A stretch of DNA of 43,698 bases from Pseudomonas serbica (lineage in GTDB: Bacteria; Pseudomonadota; Gammaproteobacteria; Pseudomonadales; Pseudomonadaceae), in the NCBI RefSeq assembly GCF_028823535.1, contig NZ_JAQIYM010000026.1:1-43698 (forward strand), written 5' to 3'. The translations under genes and the position numbers were made by a program. The notes beneath the pieces were generated by a model that was not told the origin of the DNA, searched no databases, and saw only the letters and a program-made list of their open reading frames with translations. Shown here piece by piece: positions 33,191-40,638 of this stretch (position 1 is the first letter of the stretch; each line of letters starts with the position of its first letter).

Positions 33191-33279
33191 TGTAGGAGCC
33201 GGCTTGCCGGCGAAAGCGGTGTAACAGGCACATTCATGTGGATGTGCCGCCGTCTTCGCTGGCAAGCCAGGCTCCTACA
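33191..33279. repeat. REP pair, type TGTAGGAGCCGGC, between aruE and the lumazine synthase gene
   Basis: TGTAGGAGCCGGCTTGCCGG and CGCTGGCAAGCCAGGCTCCT, ending in ACA, form an inverted pair. The two genes here converge, so the pair may also serve as a transcript-end structure for both. Confidence 0.85.
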
Positions 33280-33288
33280 GGTCCTGCG

Positions 33289-33801
33289 TTAAACCGCGAT
33301 GGCACGCGGCTCGGTGCGACGCAGTGCACGAATCTTGTGCAGCGTATCCGCACACGTCTTCGCCGCTTCCTGGCCTTTGTGCACGAAGTGATCAAAGAAG
33401 AACTTATGATGCAGTTCTTCGCCGGCATGGAAGTGGTGCGGGGTCAGGGACACCGAGAACACCGGCACTTCTGTTTCCAGCTGAACCTGCATCAGGCCGC
33501 TGACCACCGACTGGGCAACGAACTCGTGGCGGTAGATGCCGCCGTCCACTACCAGGGCAGCGGCGACAATGCCGGCATAACGGCCGGTCTTGGCCAGCAA
33601 CTTGGCGTGCAGGGGCATTTCAAAGGCGCCGCCGACTTCGAAGAAGTCGATGTCGGACTCCTGATAACCCTGGGCAATCATTTCGGCGACGAAACCTTTT
33701 CGGCTCTGGTCGACAATGTCCTTGTGCCAGCAGGCCTGGATGAACGCTACGCGCTCGCCGTGATGGTGTTTGCTTTTGCTGTCGATTGCGGTGGGTTGCA
33801 T
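33289..33801 (-). CDS. ribH: 6,7-dimethyl-8-ribityllumazine synthase, riboswitch-controlled paralogue
   Basis: The 170-residue enzyme condenses a ribityl-pyrimidine with dihydroxybutanone phosphate, the penultimate step to riboflavin. Blocks FIQACWHKDIVDQSRKGFVA, VGGAFEMPL and DGGIYRHEFVAQSVV line the active site. The C-terminal part HHFHAGEELHHKFFFDHFVH differs from the housekeeping RibH and resembles the type II enzymes (RibH2), which form decamers. An FMN riboswitch lies upstream. It is transcribed alone, convergent with aruE. The main ribH would be expected in the rib operon elsewhere. The start at MQPTAIDSKSKHH was chosen because family similarity begins soon after. Confidence 0.85.
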   Translation of the reverse strand: MQPTAIDSKSKHHHGERVAFIQACWHKDIVDQSRKGFVAEMIAQGYQESDIDFFEVGGAFEMPLHAKLLAKTGRYAGIVAAALVVDGGIYRHEFVAQSVVSGLMQVQLETEVPVFSVSLTPHHFHAGEELHHKFFFDHFVHKGQEAAKTCADTLHKIRALRRTEPRAIAV

Positions 33802-33918
33802 GTTCTGATTCCTGTTTGTGTGAAAAACAGGGCTTATGAATCGAATGGGATTTAAGGGTACGCAGGCACAAGTGCCCACGGACGGCGCTTTGGTATAGGT
33901 GCCAGGTGCGCCAATCCC

Positions 33919-34084
33919 GTTCTCTCTTCATCCGGACTATGACCGTCGGCCCCGGAATCACACCGGGTCTGCTGACCTTGTCGCCACACACGGCAAAACC
34001 CCGTGTCTGTCACCAAGCGCTCGCGGGCTATGCGTGTTGCACGCAATTACCGCCGGTGGGGAGTTGCACCCCGCCCTGAGAACG
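33919..34084 (-). promoter_or_regulatory. FMN riboswitch (RFN element)
   Basis: The minus strand carries the ordered RFN blocks: CTCAGGGCGGGGTGCAACTC, CCCACCGGCGGTAATTGCG, AGCCCGCGAGCG, GACCCGGTGTGATTCCGGGG, CCGACGGTCATAGTCCGGAT and GAAGAGAACG. It controls the lumazine synthase gene in response to FMN. Between its P1 stem (closing near 33919) and the gene start lie about 118 nt. Confidence 0.95.
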
Positions 34085-34261
34085 TTTTGCTACCAGATTG
34101 TTTGGCAGCGAAGCGTTTTTATCACATATTTCCTACGCGCGCATCGGACCTTTCGGATGATTGTTATCGAGTTTTCCGTTGTATAAGGGTTGATTATTCA
34201 GCGGCTTGACCGCAGTAATCCTTTCCTTACAACGATTTCCCCTGTTTACGAGGCCCGAGTC

Positions 34262-35266
34262 ATGAGTGTGATTGATCTTCGCAGCGACACCGTCACCCAA
34301 CCCACCCCCGGCATGCTCGAGGCGATGGCTACTGCGGCCACCGGTGACGATGTGTATGGCGAAGATCCGACGGTCAACCGACTGGAAGCCGAGCTGGCAG
34401 AACGGCTGGGTTTTGCTGCCGCCCTGTTTGTCCCGACGGGCACCATGAGCAACCTGTTGGCTTTGATGGCCCATTGCGAGCGCGGTGACGAATACATCGT
34501 CGGCCAGCAGGCACACACCTATAAGTACGAAGGTGGCGGGGCGGCGGTACTCGGTTCGATCCAGCCACAGCCGCTGGAAGTGCAGGCCGATGGCTCGCTG
34601 GACCTTTTACAGGTCGCCGCGGCGATCAAGCCGGACGACTTCCATTTCGCTCGCACCCGTTTGCTGGCGCTGGAAAACACCATGCAGGGCAAGGTCCTGC
34701 CCTTGGAATACCTGGCCCGGGCGCGCAGCTTCACCCGTGAGCACGGGTTGCAACTGCACCTGGACGGCGCGCGGCTGTACAACGCGGCGGTGAAGCTGGG
34801 CGTCGATGCCCGGGAAATCACCCGGCATTTCGATTCCGTCTCGGTCTGCCTGTCCAAGGGGCTGGGCGCGCCGGTGGGTTCGGTGCTGTGTGGCTCGGTC
34901 GAGTTGATTGGCAAGGCCCGGCGCCTGCGCAAGATGGTCGGCGGCGGCATGCGCCAGGCCGGGATTCTCGCGGCCGCAGGCCTGTACGCGCTGGAACATA
35001 ACGTTCAGCGCCTGGCCGACGATCACGCCAACGCCCAATTGCTCGCCGAAGGCCTGCGTGAAGCAGGTTTTGAGGTCGAACCGGTGCAAACCAACATGGT
35101 TTACGTCGCGATGGGCGACAAGGCGGAAGCACTCAAGTCGTTCGCCGCCGGGCGCGGGATCATGCTCAGTGCTGCCGCTCGTCTGCGCATGGTCACGCAC
35201 ATGGACGTCAGTCGCGGGCAAATCGAGCAGGTCGTCGCGACATTCGTCGACTTTTCCCGTAAGTGA
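34262..35266 (+). CDS. ltaE: Low-specificity L-threonine aldolase
   Basis: The 334-residue PLP enzyme splits threonine or allo-threonine to glycine and acetaldehyde. Seen are the N-terminal IDLRSDTVTQPTPGMLEAM, GDDVYGEDPTVNRLE, the cofactor loop PTGTMSNLLAL and the PLP lysine in SVCLSKGLGAPVGSVLCG. GAGG precedes the ATG; 24 codons upstream in frame belong to the intergenic region. It faces away from the FMN riboswitch gene, so the two share a promoter region. Glycine formed here could feed GcvHP. Confidence 0.92.
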   Translation: MSVIDLRSDTVTQPTPGMLEAMATAATGDDVYGEDPTVNRLEAELAERLGFAAALFVPTGTMSNLLALMAHCERGDEYIVGQQAHTYKYEGGGAAVLGSIQPQPLEVQADGSLDLLQVAAAIKPDDFHFARTRLLALENTMQGKVLPLEYLARARSFTREHGLQLHLDGARLYNAAVKLGVDAREITRHFDSVSVCLSKGLGAPVGSVLCGSVELIGKARRLRKMVGGGMRQAGILAAAGLYALEHNVQRLADDHANAQLLAEGLREAGFEVEPVQTNMVYVAMGDKAEALKSFAAGRGIMLSAAARLRMVTHMDVSRGQIEQVVATFVDFSRK

Positions 35267-35332
35267 TAGCGTTAGCGCTCCAATTGAACGTTTCTATCGT
35301 ATAAACACGCTGTACCCCGCGCGCAGGGCCGA

Positions 35333-35338
35333 TATAAT
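35333..35338 (+). promoter_or_regulatory. -10 element of the alaS promoter
   Basis: A perfect TATAAT lies 75 nt before alaS in the context GCCGATATAATGCGGCCC. The -35 region (TGTACC at 35311, 16 nt spacing) is poor. The discriminator GCGGCCC is GC-rich. Confidence 0.6.
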
Positions 35339-35412
35339 GCGGCCCTTTGCCGTCGTTTCGTCTGTTGACGTTTCGAACAGGCCTTTGGCCGCAGCCTCCG
35401 TGGAAGAACCTA

Positions 35413-38034
35413 ATGAAAAGCGCAGAAATCCGTGAAGCCTTCCTTCGCTTCTTCGAAGAGCAAGGCCACACCCGTGTAGCCTCCAGCTCTTTGATTCCGG
35501 GCAACGACCCAACCCTGCTGTTCACCAACGCGGGGATGAACCAGTTCAAGGACTGCTTCCTGGGCCAGGAAAAGCGCGCGTACACCCGCGCCGTCAGCAG
35601 CCAGAAATGCGTACGCGCCGGCGGCAAGCACAACGACCTGGAAAACGTCGGTTATACCGCCCGTCACCACACCTTCTTCGAAATGCTGGGTAACTTCAGC
35701 TTCGGCGATTACTTCAAGCGTGACGCGATCACTTACGCCTGGAACTTCCTGACCTCCGACAAATGGCTGAACCTGCCGAAGGAAAAGCTCTGGGTCACCG
35801 TCTACGCGAGCGATGACGAGGCGTACGACATCTGGACGAAGGAAATCGGCGTTCCGGCCGAGCGCATGGTGCGTATTGGCGACAACAAAGGCGCGCCGTA
35901 CGCGTCCGACAACTTCTGGACCATGGGCGATACCGGCCCGTGCGGTCCTTGCACCGAGATCTTCTACGATCACGGCGCCGACATCTGGGGTGGCCCACCG
36001 GGCTCGCCGGAAGAAGACGGCGACCGCTACATCGAAATCTGGAACAACGTGTTCATGCAGTTCAACCGCACCGCCGATGGCGTGTTGCACCCGCTGCCAG
36101 CGCCGTCGGTCGACACCGGCATGGGCCTGGAGCGGATCAGTGCCGTGCTGCAGCACGTTCACTCGAACTATGAAATCGACCTGTTCCAGAGCCTGCTGAA
36201 CGCATCGGCCAAGGCCATCGGTTGCACCAACGACGCCCAGGCTTCCCTGAAAGTCGTGGCTGACCATATTCGTTCCTGCGGTTTCCTGATTGCCGATGGC
36301 GTGCTGCCATCCAACGAAGGTCGCGGTTATGTACTGCGCCGGATCATTCGTCGGGCTTGCCGTCACGGCAACAAACTGGGCGCCAAGGGCAGCTTCTTCT
36401 ACCAGATCGTCGCGGCCCTGGTCGCCGAGATGGGCGAAGCCTTCCCGGAACTGAAATCCCAGCAGGCGCACATCGAGCGCGTGCTCAAAGCCGAAGAAGA
36501 GCAATTCGCCAAGACCCTGGAGCAGGGCCTGAAAATCCTCGAGCAGGATCTGGCCGAGCTCAAGGGCGATGTGGTTCCGGGCGATGTCGTGTTCAAGCTC
36601 TACGACACCTACGGTTTCCCGATGGACCTGACGGGCGACATCGCGCGCGAGCGCAGTCTGACCATCGACGAAGCCGGTTTCGAGCGCGAGATGGAAGCCC
36701 AGCGCGTTCGCGCGCGTTCGGCCAGCTCCTTCGGCATGGACTACAACAGCCTGGTCAAGGTTGAAGTCGATACCGAGTTCACCGGTTACACCGCTCACAG
36801 CGGTAGCGCCAAGATTGTTGCGCTCTATAAAGATGGGCAGTCGGTCGACGTGTTGAGCGAAGGCGAAGAGGGCGTGGTCGTTCTCGACCAGACGCCGTTC
36901 TATGCAGAATCCGGTGGTCAGATTGGTGATTGCGGCTTCCTCCAGGCTGGCGCTGCACGTTTCGACGTGCGCGACACCACCAAGACCGGCGGCGCGTTCC
37001 TGCACCACGGTGTGCTGGATTCGGGCAGCCTGATCGTTGGCTCGCCGGTTCAGGCGCAGGTGGATGCCGACGTACGTCACGCCACTTCGCTGAACCACTC
37101 CGCGACTCACTTGCTGCACGCCGCCTTGCGTCAGGTGCTGGGCGATCACGTCCAGCAGAAAGGCTCGTTGGTCGACAGTCAGCGCCTGCGCTTTGACTTC
37201 AGCCACTTCGAAGCCATCAAGCCTGAGCAACTGAAGGCACTGGAAGACATCGTCAACGCCGAGATTCGCAAGAACTCCGCCGTTGAAACCGAAGAAACCG
37301 ACATCGAAACCGCCAAGCAGAAAGGCGCCATGGCGCTGTTCGGCGAGAAATACGGCGACAACGTGCGCGTGCTGAGCATGGGCAATTTCTCCGTTGAGCT
37401 GTGTGGCGGTATCCACGCCAACCGCACCGGCGACATCGGCCTGCTGAAAATCATCAGCGAAGGCGGTGTGGCTTCGGGTGTGCGTCGTATCGAGGCGGTC
37501 ACCGGTGCGCAAGCACTGGCCTACTTGAACGCGGCGGAAGAACAACTCAAGGAAGCGGCCAGCCTGGTCAAGGGCAGCCGCGAAAACCTGATCGACAAGC
37601 TGTCGGCTGTGCTGGAGCGCAACCGTCTGCTGGAGAAGCAACTCGAGCAGTTGCAAGCCAAGGCCGCGAGCGCCGCGGGTGACGATCTGTCGGCGCAAGC
37701 CCTGGACGTCAAGGGCGTGAAAGTGCTGGCCGTGCGTCTGGACGGGCAGGATGGCAAGGCGCTGCTGGCGCTGGTCGATCAACTGAAAAACAAACTCGGC
37801 CGCGCAGTGATCCTGCTCGGCAGTGTCCATGAGGAGAAGGTCGTTCTGGTTGCAGGCGTAACCAAAGACCTGACTGGCCAACTCAAAGCCGGTGATTTGA
37901 TGAAGCAAGCCGCTGCGGCAGTGGGCGGGAAGGGCGGTGGTCGTCCAGACATGGCGCAAGGCGGCGGTACCGACGCTGGCGCCCTGGATGCGGCACTCGC
38001 GCTGACCGTTCCGTTTGTAGAGCAGGGTTTATAA
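35413..38034 (+). CDS. alaS: Alanyl-tRNA synthetase
   Basis: The 873-residue enzyme charges tRNA-Ala. Domains in order: class II catalytic core (1 to about 450; GHTRVASSSLIPGNDPTLLF, FFEMLGNFSFGDYF), editing domain (about 550-710; LNHSATHLLHAALRQVLGDH with the HxxxH zinc motif, and later CGGIHANRTGDIG), and the C-Ala domain ending in GGKGGGRPDMAQGGGTD. All are complete. The ATG after GGAAGAACCTA begins MKSAEIREAFLRFFEEQGHT. lysC follows after 91 nt, as in many gamma-proteobacteria. Confidence 0.97.
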   Translation: MKSAEIREAFLRFFEEQGHTRVASSSLIPGNDPTLLFTNAGMNQFKDCFLGQEKRAYTRAVSSQKCVRAGGKHNDLENVGYTARHHTFFEMLGNFSFGDYFKRDAITYAWNFLTSDKWLNLPKEKLWVTVYASDDEAYDIWTKEIGVPAERMVRIGDNKGAPYASDNFWTMGDTGPCGPCTEIFYDHGADIWGGPPGSPEEDGDRYIEIWNNVFMQFNRTADGVLHPLPAPSVDTGMGLERISAVLQHVHSNYEIDLFQSLLNASAKAIGCTNDAQASLKVVADHIRSCGFLIADGVLPSNEGRGYVLRRIIRRACRHGNKLGAKGSFFYQIVAALVAEMGEAFPELKSQQAHIERVLKAEEEQFAKTLEQGLKILEQDLAELKGDVVPGDVVFKLYDTYGFPMDLTGDIARERSLTIDEAGFEREMEAQRVRARSASSFGMDYNSLVKVEVDTEFTGYTAHSGSAKIVALYKDGQSVDVLSEGEEGVVVLDQTPFYAESGGQIGDCGFLQAGAARFDVRDTTKTGGAFLHHGVLDSGSLIVGSPVQAQVDADVRHATSLNHSATHLLHAALRQVLGDHVQQKGSLVDSQRLRFDFSHFEAIKPEQLKALEDIVNAEIRKNSAVETEETDIETAKQKGAMALFGEKYGDNVRVLSMGNFSVELCGGIHANRTGDIGLLKIISEGGVASGVRRIEAVTGAQALAYLNAAEEQLKEAASLVKGSRENLIDKLSAVLERNRLLEKQLEQLQAKAASAAGDDLSAQALDVKGVKVLAVRLDGQDGKALLALVDQLKNKLGRAVILLGSVHEEKVVLVAGVTKDLTGQLKAGDLMKQAAAAVGGKGGGRPDMAQGGGTDAGALDAALALTVPFVEQGL

Positions 38035-38125
38035 GGCAGTGCCTGCGGCCCGCAGTCTAGTGGCGGGTCGCAACGCTGTTTGAGTGATTATTTGGGCGCC
38101 CTTCATGGGCAGAGGCGGCTTTGAA

Positions 38126-39367
38126 ATGGCTTTGATCGTACAGAAATTTGGAGGCACCTCGGTCGGCACCGTCGAGAGAATCGAGCAGGTTGCCGACAAG
38201 GTTAAGAAATTCCGCGATGCCGGCGATGACCTGGTGGTTGTGCTGTCTGCAATGAGCGGCGAAACCAACCGTCTGATCGATCTGGCCAAGCAAATCAGTG
38301 GCGGCGATCAACCGGTTCCTCGCGAGCTGGATGTGATCGTTTCCACGGGTGAGCAGGTGACGATTGCCCTGTTGGCCATGGCGCTGATCAAGCGCGGTGT
38401 GCCGGCAGTGTCCTACACCGGCAACCAGGTACGGATCCTGACGGATAGTGCGCACAATAAAGCGCGTATCCTGCAGATTGACGACCAGAAGATTCGCGGC
38501 GACCTGAAGGCCGGTCGTGTGGTGGTTGTCGCCGGTTTCCAGGGTGTCGACGAGCACGGCAACATCACCACTCTTGGTCGTGGCGGCTCCGACACCACCG
38601 GCGTGGCCCTTGCAGCAGCCTTGAAGGCCGACGAGTGCCAGATCTACACCGACGTCGATGGCGTCTACACCACTGACCCGCGCGTCGTGTCCGTGGCCCA
38701 GCGCCTGGACAAGATCACCTTCGAAGAGATGCTGGAAATGGCCAGCCTCGGTTCCAAGGTGCTGCAGATCCGTGCGGTGGAGTTCGCCGGCAAGTACAAC
38801 GTTCCGCTGCGCGTATTGCACAGCTTCAAGGAGGGTCCGGGCACCCTCATTACTATTGATGAAGAGGAAACCATGGAACAGCCGATCATTTCCGGTATCG
38901 CTTTCAACCGCGATGAAGCCAAGCTGACCATCCGTGGCGTGCCAGACATCCCGGGCGTTGCCTTCAAGATTCTCGGCCCTATCAGCGCCGCGAACATCGA
39001 AGTCGACATGATCGTGCAGAACGTTGCGCACGATAACACCACCGACTTCACCTTCACCGTGCACCGCAACGACTACCAGGCGGCGCAAACCGTGCTGGAA
39101 AAGACCGCTAGCGAGCTGGGTGCCCGTGAAGTCATCGGTGACACCAAGATCGCCAAGGTCTCGATCGTCGGCGTTGGCATGCGCTCCCACGCAGGCGTTG
39201 CCAGCCGCATGTTCGAAGCACTGGCCAAGGAAACCATCAATATCCAGATGATCTCCACGTCGGAAATCAAAGTCTCCGTCGTGATCGAAGAGAAGTATCT
39301 GGAACTGGCTGTGCGCGCCTTGCACACGGCTTTCGAACTGGACGCACCGGTCCGCCAGGGCGAGTGA
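38126..39367 (+). CDS. lysC: Aspartokinase
   Basis: The 413-residue enzyme phosphorylates aspartate, the committed step to lysine, threonine, methionine and diaminopimelate. The N-terminal KFGGTSVGTVERIEQVA and GRGGSDTTGVALAAALKADE belong to the kinase domain; tandem ACT domains (about 265-413; AKLTIRGVPDIPGVAFKI, KVSIVGVGMRSHAGVASRMF) allow feedback inhibition. An internal in-frame start at 38873 (MEQPIISGIAFNRDEAK, with AGAGGA upstream) would give a 164-residue regulatory subunit, as known from Bacillus and Corynebacterium enzymes. A terminator follows. Confidence 0.96.
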   Translation: MALIVQKFGGTSVGTVERIEQVADKVKKFRDAGDDLVVVLSAMSGETNRLIDLAKQISGGDQPVPRELDVIVSTGEQVTIALLAMALIKRGVPAVSYTGNQVRILTDSAHNKARILQIDDQKIRGDLKAGRVVVVAGFQGVDEHGNITTLGRGGSDTTGVALAAALKADECQIYTDVDGVYTTDPRVVSVAQRLDKITFEEMLEMASLGSKVLQIRAVEFAGKYNVPLRVLHSFKEGPGTLITIDEEETMEQPIISGIAFNRDEAKLTIRGVPDIPGVAFKILGPISAANIEVDMIVQNVAHDNTTDFTFTVHRNDYQAAQTVLEKTASELGAREVIGDTKIAKVSIVGVGMRSHAGVASRMFEALAKETINIQMISTSEIKVSVVIEEKYLELAVRALHTAFELDAPVRQGE

Positions 39368-39380
39368 TGCGTTTGCCAAG

Positions 39381-39412
39381 GGGCGCGGTCTGACCGCGCC
39401 TTTTGTTTTTTT
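39381..39412 (+). terminator. lysC terminator
   Basis: GGCGCGGT-CTG-ACCGCGCC is followed by TTTTGTTTTTTT, starting 14 nt past the lysC stop. It separates lysC from rsmA. Confidence 0.9.
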
Positions 39413-39555
39413 GCAAGGCGCGACCCCAAGGCTGTTCTTTTGCTCGCGCTGGTCAATACTCAGGCATGTAGGCCGATGACCATTCTGGTTGTAGGTCGAG
39501 TGCCTTTTTTTTGCAGACTGTTGTCCCTGAAAATGTAATGCGTGAGGAGAAAGGT

Positions 39556-39744
39556 ATGCTGATTCTGACTCGTCGGTGCGCAGAAAGCCTGATTATTGGT
39601 GATGGCGAAATCACCGTGACCGTGCTCGGCGTCAAAGGAAATCAAGTGCGTATCGGTGTCAACGCCCCTAAAGAGGTTGCGGTCCACCGTGAGGAAATTT
39701 ACCTGCGTATAAAGAAAGAGAAGGACGAAGAACCAAGCCATTAA
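39556..39744 (+). CDS. rsmA: Carbon storage/secondary metabolism regulator RsmA (CsrA)
   Basis: The 62-residue RNA-binding homodimer recognises GGA in hairpin loops and blocks or stabilises target mRNAs. The sequence MLILTRRCAESLIIGDGEIT, then GNQVRIGVNAPKEVAVHREE is nearly invariant in gamma-proteobacteria; the basic R44-type segment VHREEIY is present. The ribosome-binding site GAGGAGAAAGG itself contains GGA, which fits the known autoregulation. The in-frame extension to 39511 is rejected. It is transcribed separately from lysC. Confidence 0.96.
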   Translation: MLILTRRCAESLIIGDGEITVTVLGVKGNQVRIGVNAPKEVAVHREEIYLRIKKEKDEEPSH

Positions 39745-39763
39745 TTTTTATCGTTTTTTATGT

Positions 39764-39792
39764 TTGCAAACGGGGAAAAGGTTGGTTAAGAT
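39764..39792 (+). promoter_or_regulatory. Promoter of tRNA-Ser
   Basis: TTGCAA (39764) and TAAGAT (39787) are spaced 17 nt apart and are followed by a GC-rich GCCCCG discriminator before the tRNA at 39807. Confidence 0.6.
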
Positions 39793-39806
39793 ACGCCCCG
39801 TGTTGC

Positions 39807-39897
39807 GGAGAGCTGGCCGAGTGGCCGAAGGCGCTCCCCTGCTAAGGGAGTACACCTCAAAAGGGTGTCGGGGGTTCGAATCCCCCGTTCTCCGCCA
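39807..39897 (+). tRNA. tRNA-Ser (GCT)
   Basis: Acceptor GGAGAGC pairs with GTTCTCC and CCA is encoded. The anticodon loop CTGCTAA lies on stem CTCCC/GGGAG, giving anticodon GCT. The long variable arm TACACCTCAAAAGGGTGT confirms a class II serine tRNA. Confidence 0.97.
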
Positions 39898-39962
39898 TTA
39901 TTTGCGTAGTACGTTGTAATCTGGCTTCTTCGGTAAGTTGTTGAAATTACTAGAAAAAGTGC

Positions 39963-39990
39963 TTGACATAGAGATTAGACGGCCTATAAT
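39963..39990 (+). promoter_or_regulatory. Consensus sigma-70 promoter of the tRNA-Arg pair
   Basis: TTGACA and TATAAT are both perfect, with a 16-nt spacer, followed by GCGCGGC, ending 14 nt before the first tRNA-Arg(ACG). The GC-rich discriminator suggests stringent control. Confidence 0.85.
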
Positions 39991-40004
39991 GCGCGGCAAC
40001 AAAT

Positions 40005-40081
40005 GCACTCGTAGCTCAGCTGGATAGAGTACTCGGCTACGAACCGAGCGGTCACAGGTTCGAATCCTGTCGAGTGCACCA
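40005..40081 (+). tRNA. tRNA-Arg (ACG), first copy
   Basis: Acceptor GCACTCG/CGAGTGC with encoded ACCA; anticodon stem CTCGG/CCGAG with loop CTACGAA, so the anticodon is ACG (A34 presumably edited to inosine). Confidence 0.97.
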
Positions 40082-40153
40082 TTTAAGAGTTGTTTGCAGT
40101 GATGTGAATGACTTGGCTCCAACCAGTTGTGATCTGGTATAAAAACACAAAAT

Positions 40154-40230
40154 GCACTCGTAGCTCAGCTGGATAGAGTACTCGGCTACGAACCGAGCGG
40201 TCACAGGTTCGAATCCTGTCGAGTGCACCA
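40154..40230 (+). tRNA. tRNA-Arg (ACG), second copy
   Basis: This 77-nt gene is identical to the first copy. The 72-nt spacer between them shows no second strong promoter, so the two are probably cut from one transcript. Confidence 0.97.
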
Positions 40231-40236
40231 TACACC

Positions 40237-40266
40237 AAAAAGCCCGCGTTTTACGCGGGCTTTTTG
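40237..40266 (+). terminator. Terminator of the tRNA-Arg transcript
   Basis: AAAAAGCCCGCG-TTTTA-CGCGGGCTTTTT forms a perfect stem with A- and T-tracts on both sides. Confidence 0.9.
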
Positions 40267-40638
40267 CCGTCTGGGTTTTGGCTTTTTCCTTCCTGCATCC
40301 TCTCTCGTCGAATTCGATGTTCGTTCGCCATGACAGCTACCGATCAAGGTAAGCGCCCGCATTTTCCATCACCATTGTGTTTTCTTTTCCAGATGAGTCG
40401 TCGCACTTTGTAGCGTTAGGTGCGCGCTCAAGATTGTTTCGCAAGCGCTTGTTTCAGCCATGATTTTTTAACGTTTTAAGCCGTCAGTCGGTGTATGATT
40501 GCCACCGTCAGCCCCGCCGGGGCTTTTGGATTACTTCCATGGACTTACCCAGTAGTTACTCAATAACCCGATTTTCCAATCATGAATTGACTGATTGATC
40601 CTTCCGGCGCGCCCCGCTGCTGGGAGTGGAGTTCGCCT
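40267..40638 (+). other. Leader region of mgtE
   Basis: 372 nt without a gene. A -10-like TATGAT at 40494 is followed by a small hairpin AGCCCC-GCC-GGGGCT plus TTTT (40510-40527). That resembles a terminator placed right at the start of the transcript. I see no match to the Mg2+ riboswitches (M-box) known to me. Confidence 0.4.

Noticed and set aside
39511..39539. TTGCAG-N17-TGTAAT as rsmA promoter
   Set aside because: The start site would fall on the ribosome-binding site of rsmA, leaving almost no leader, so the match is probably accidental.
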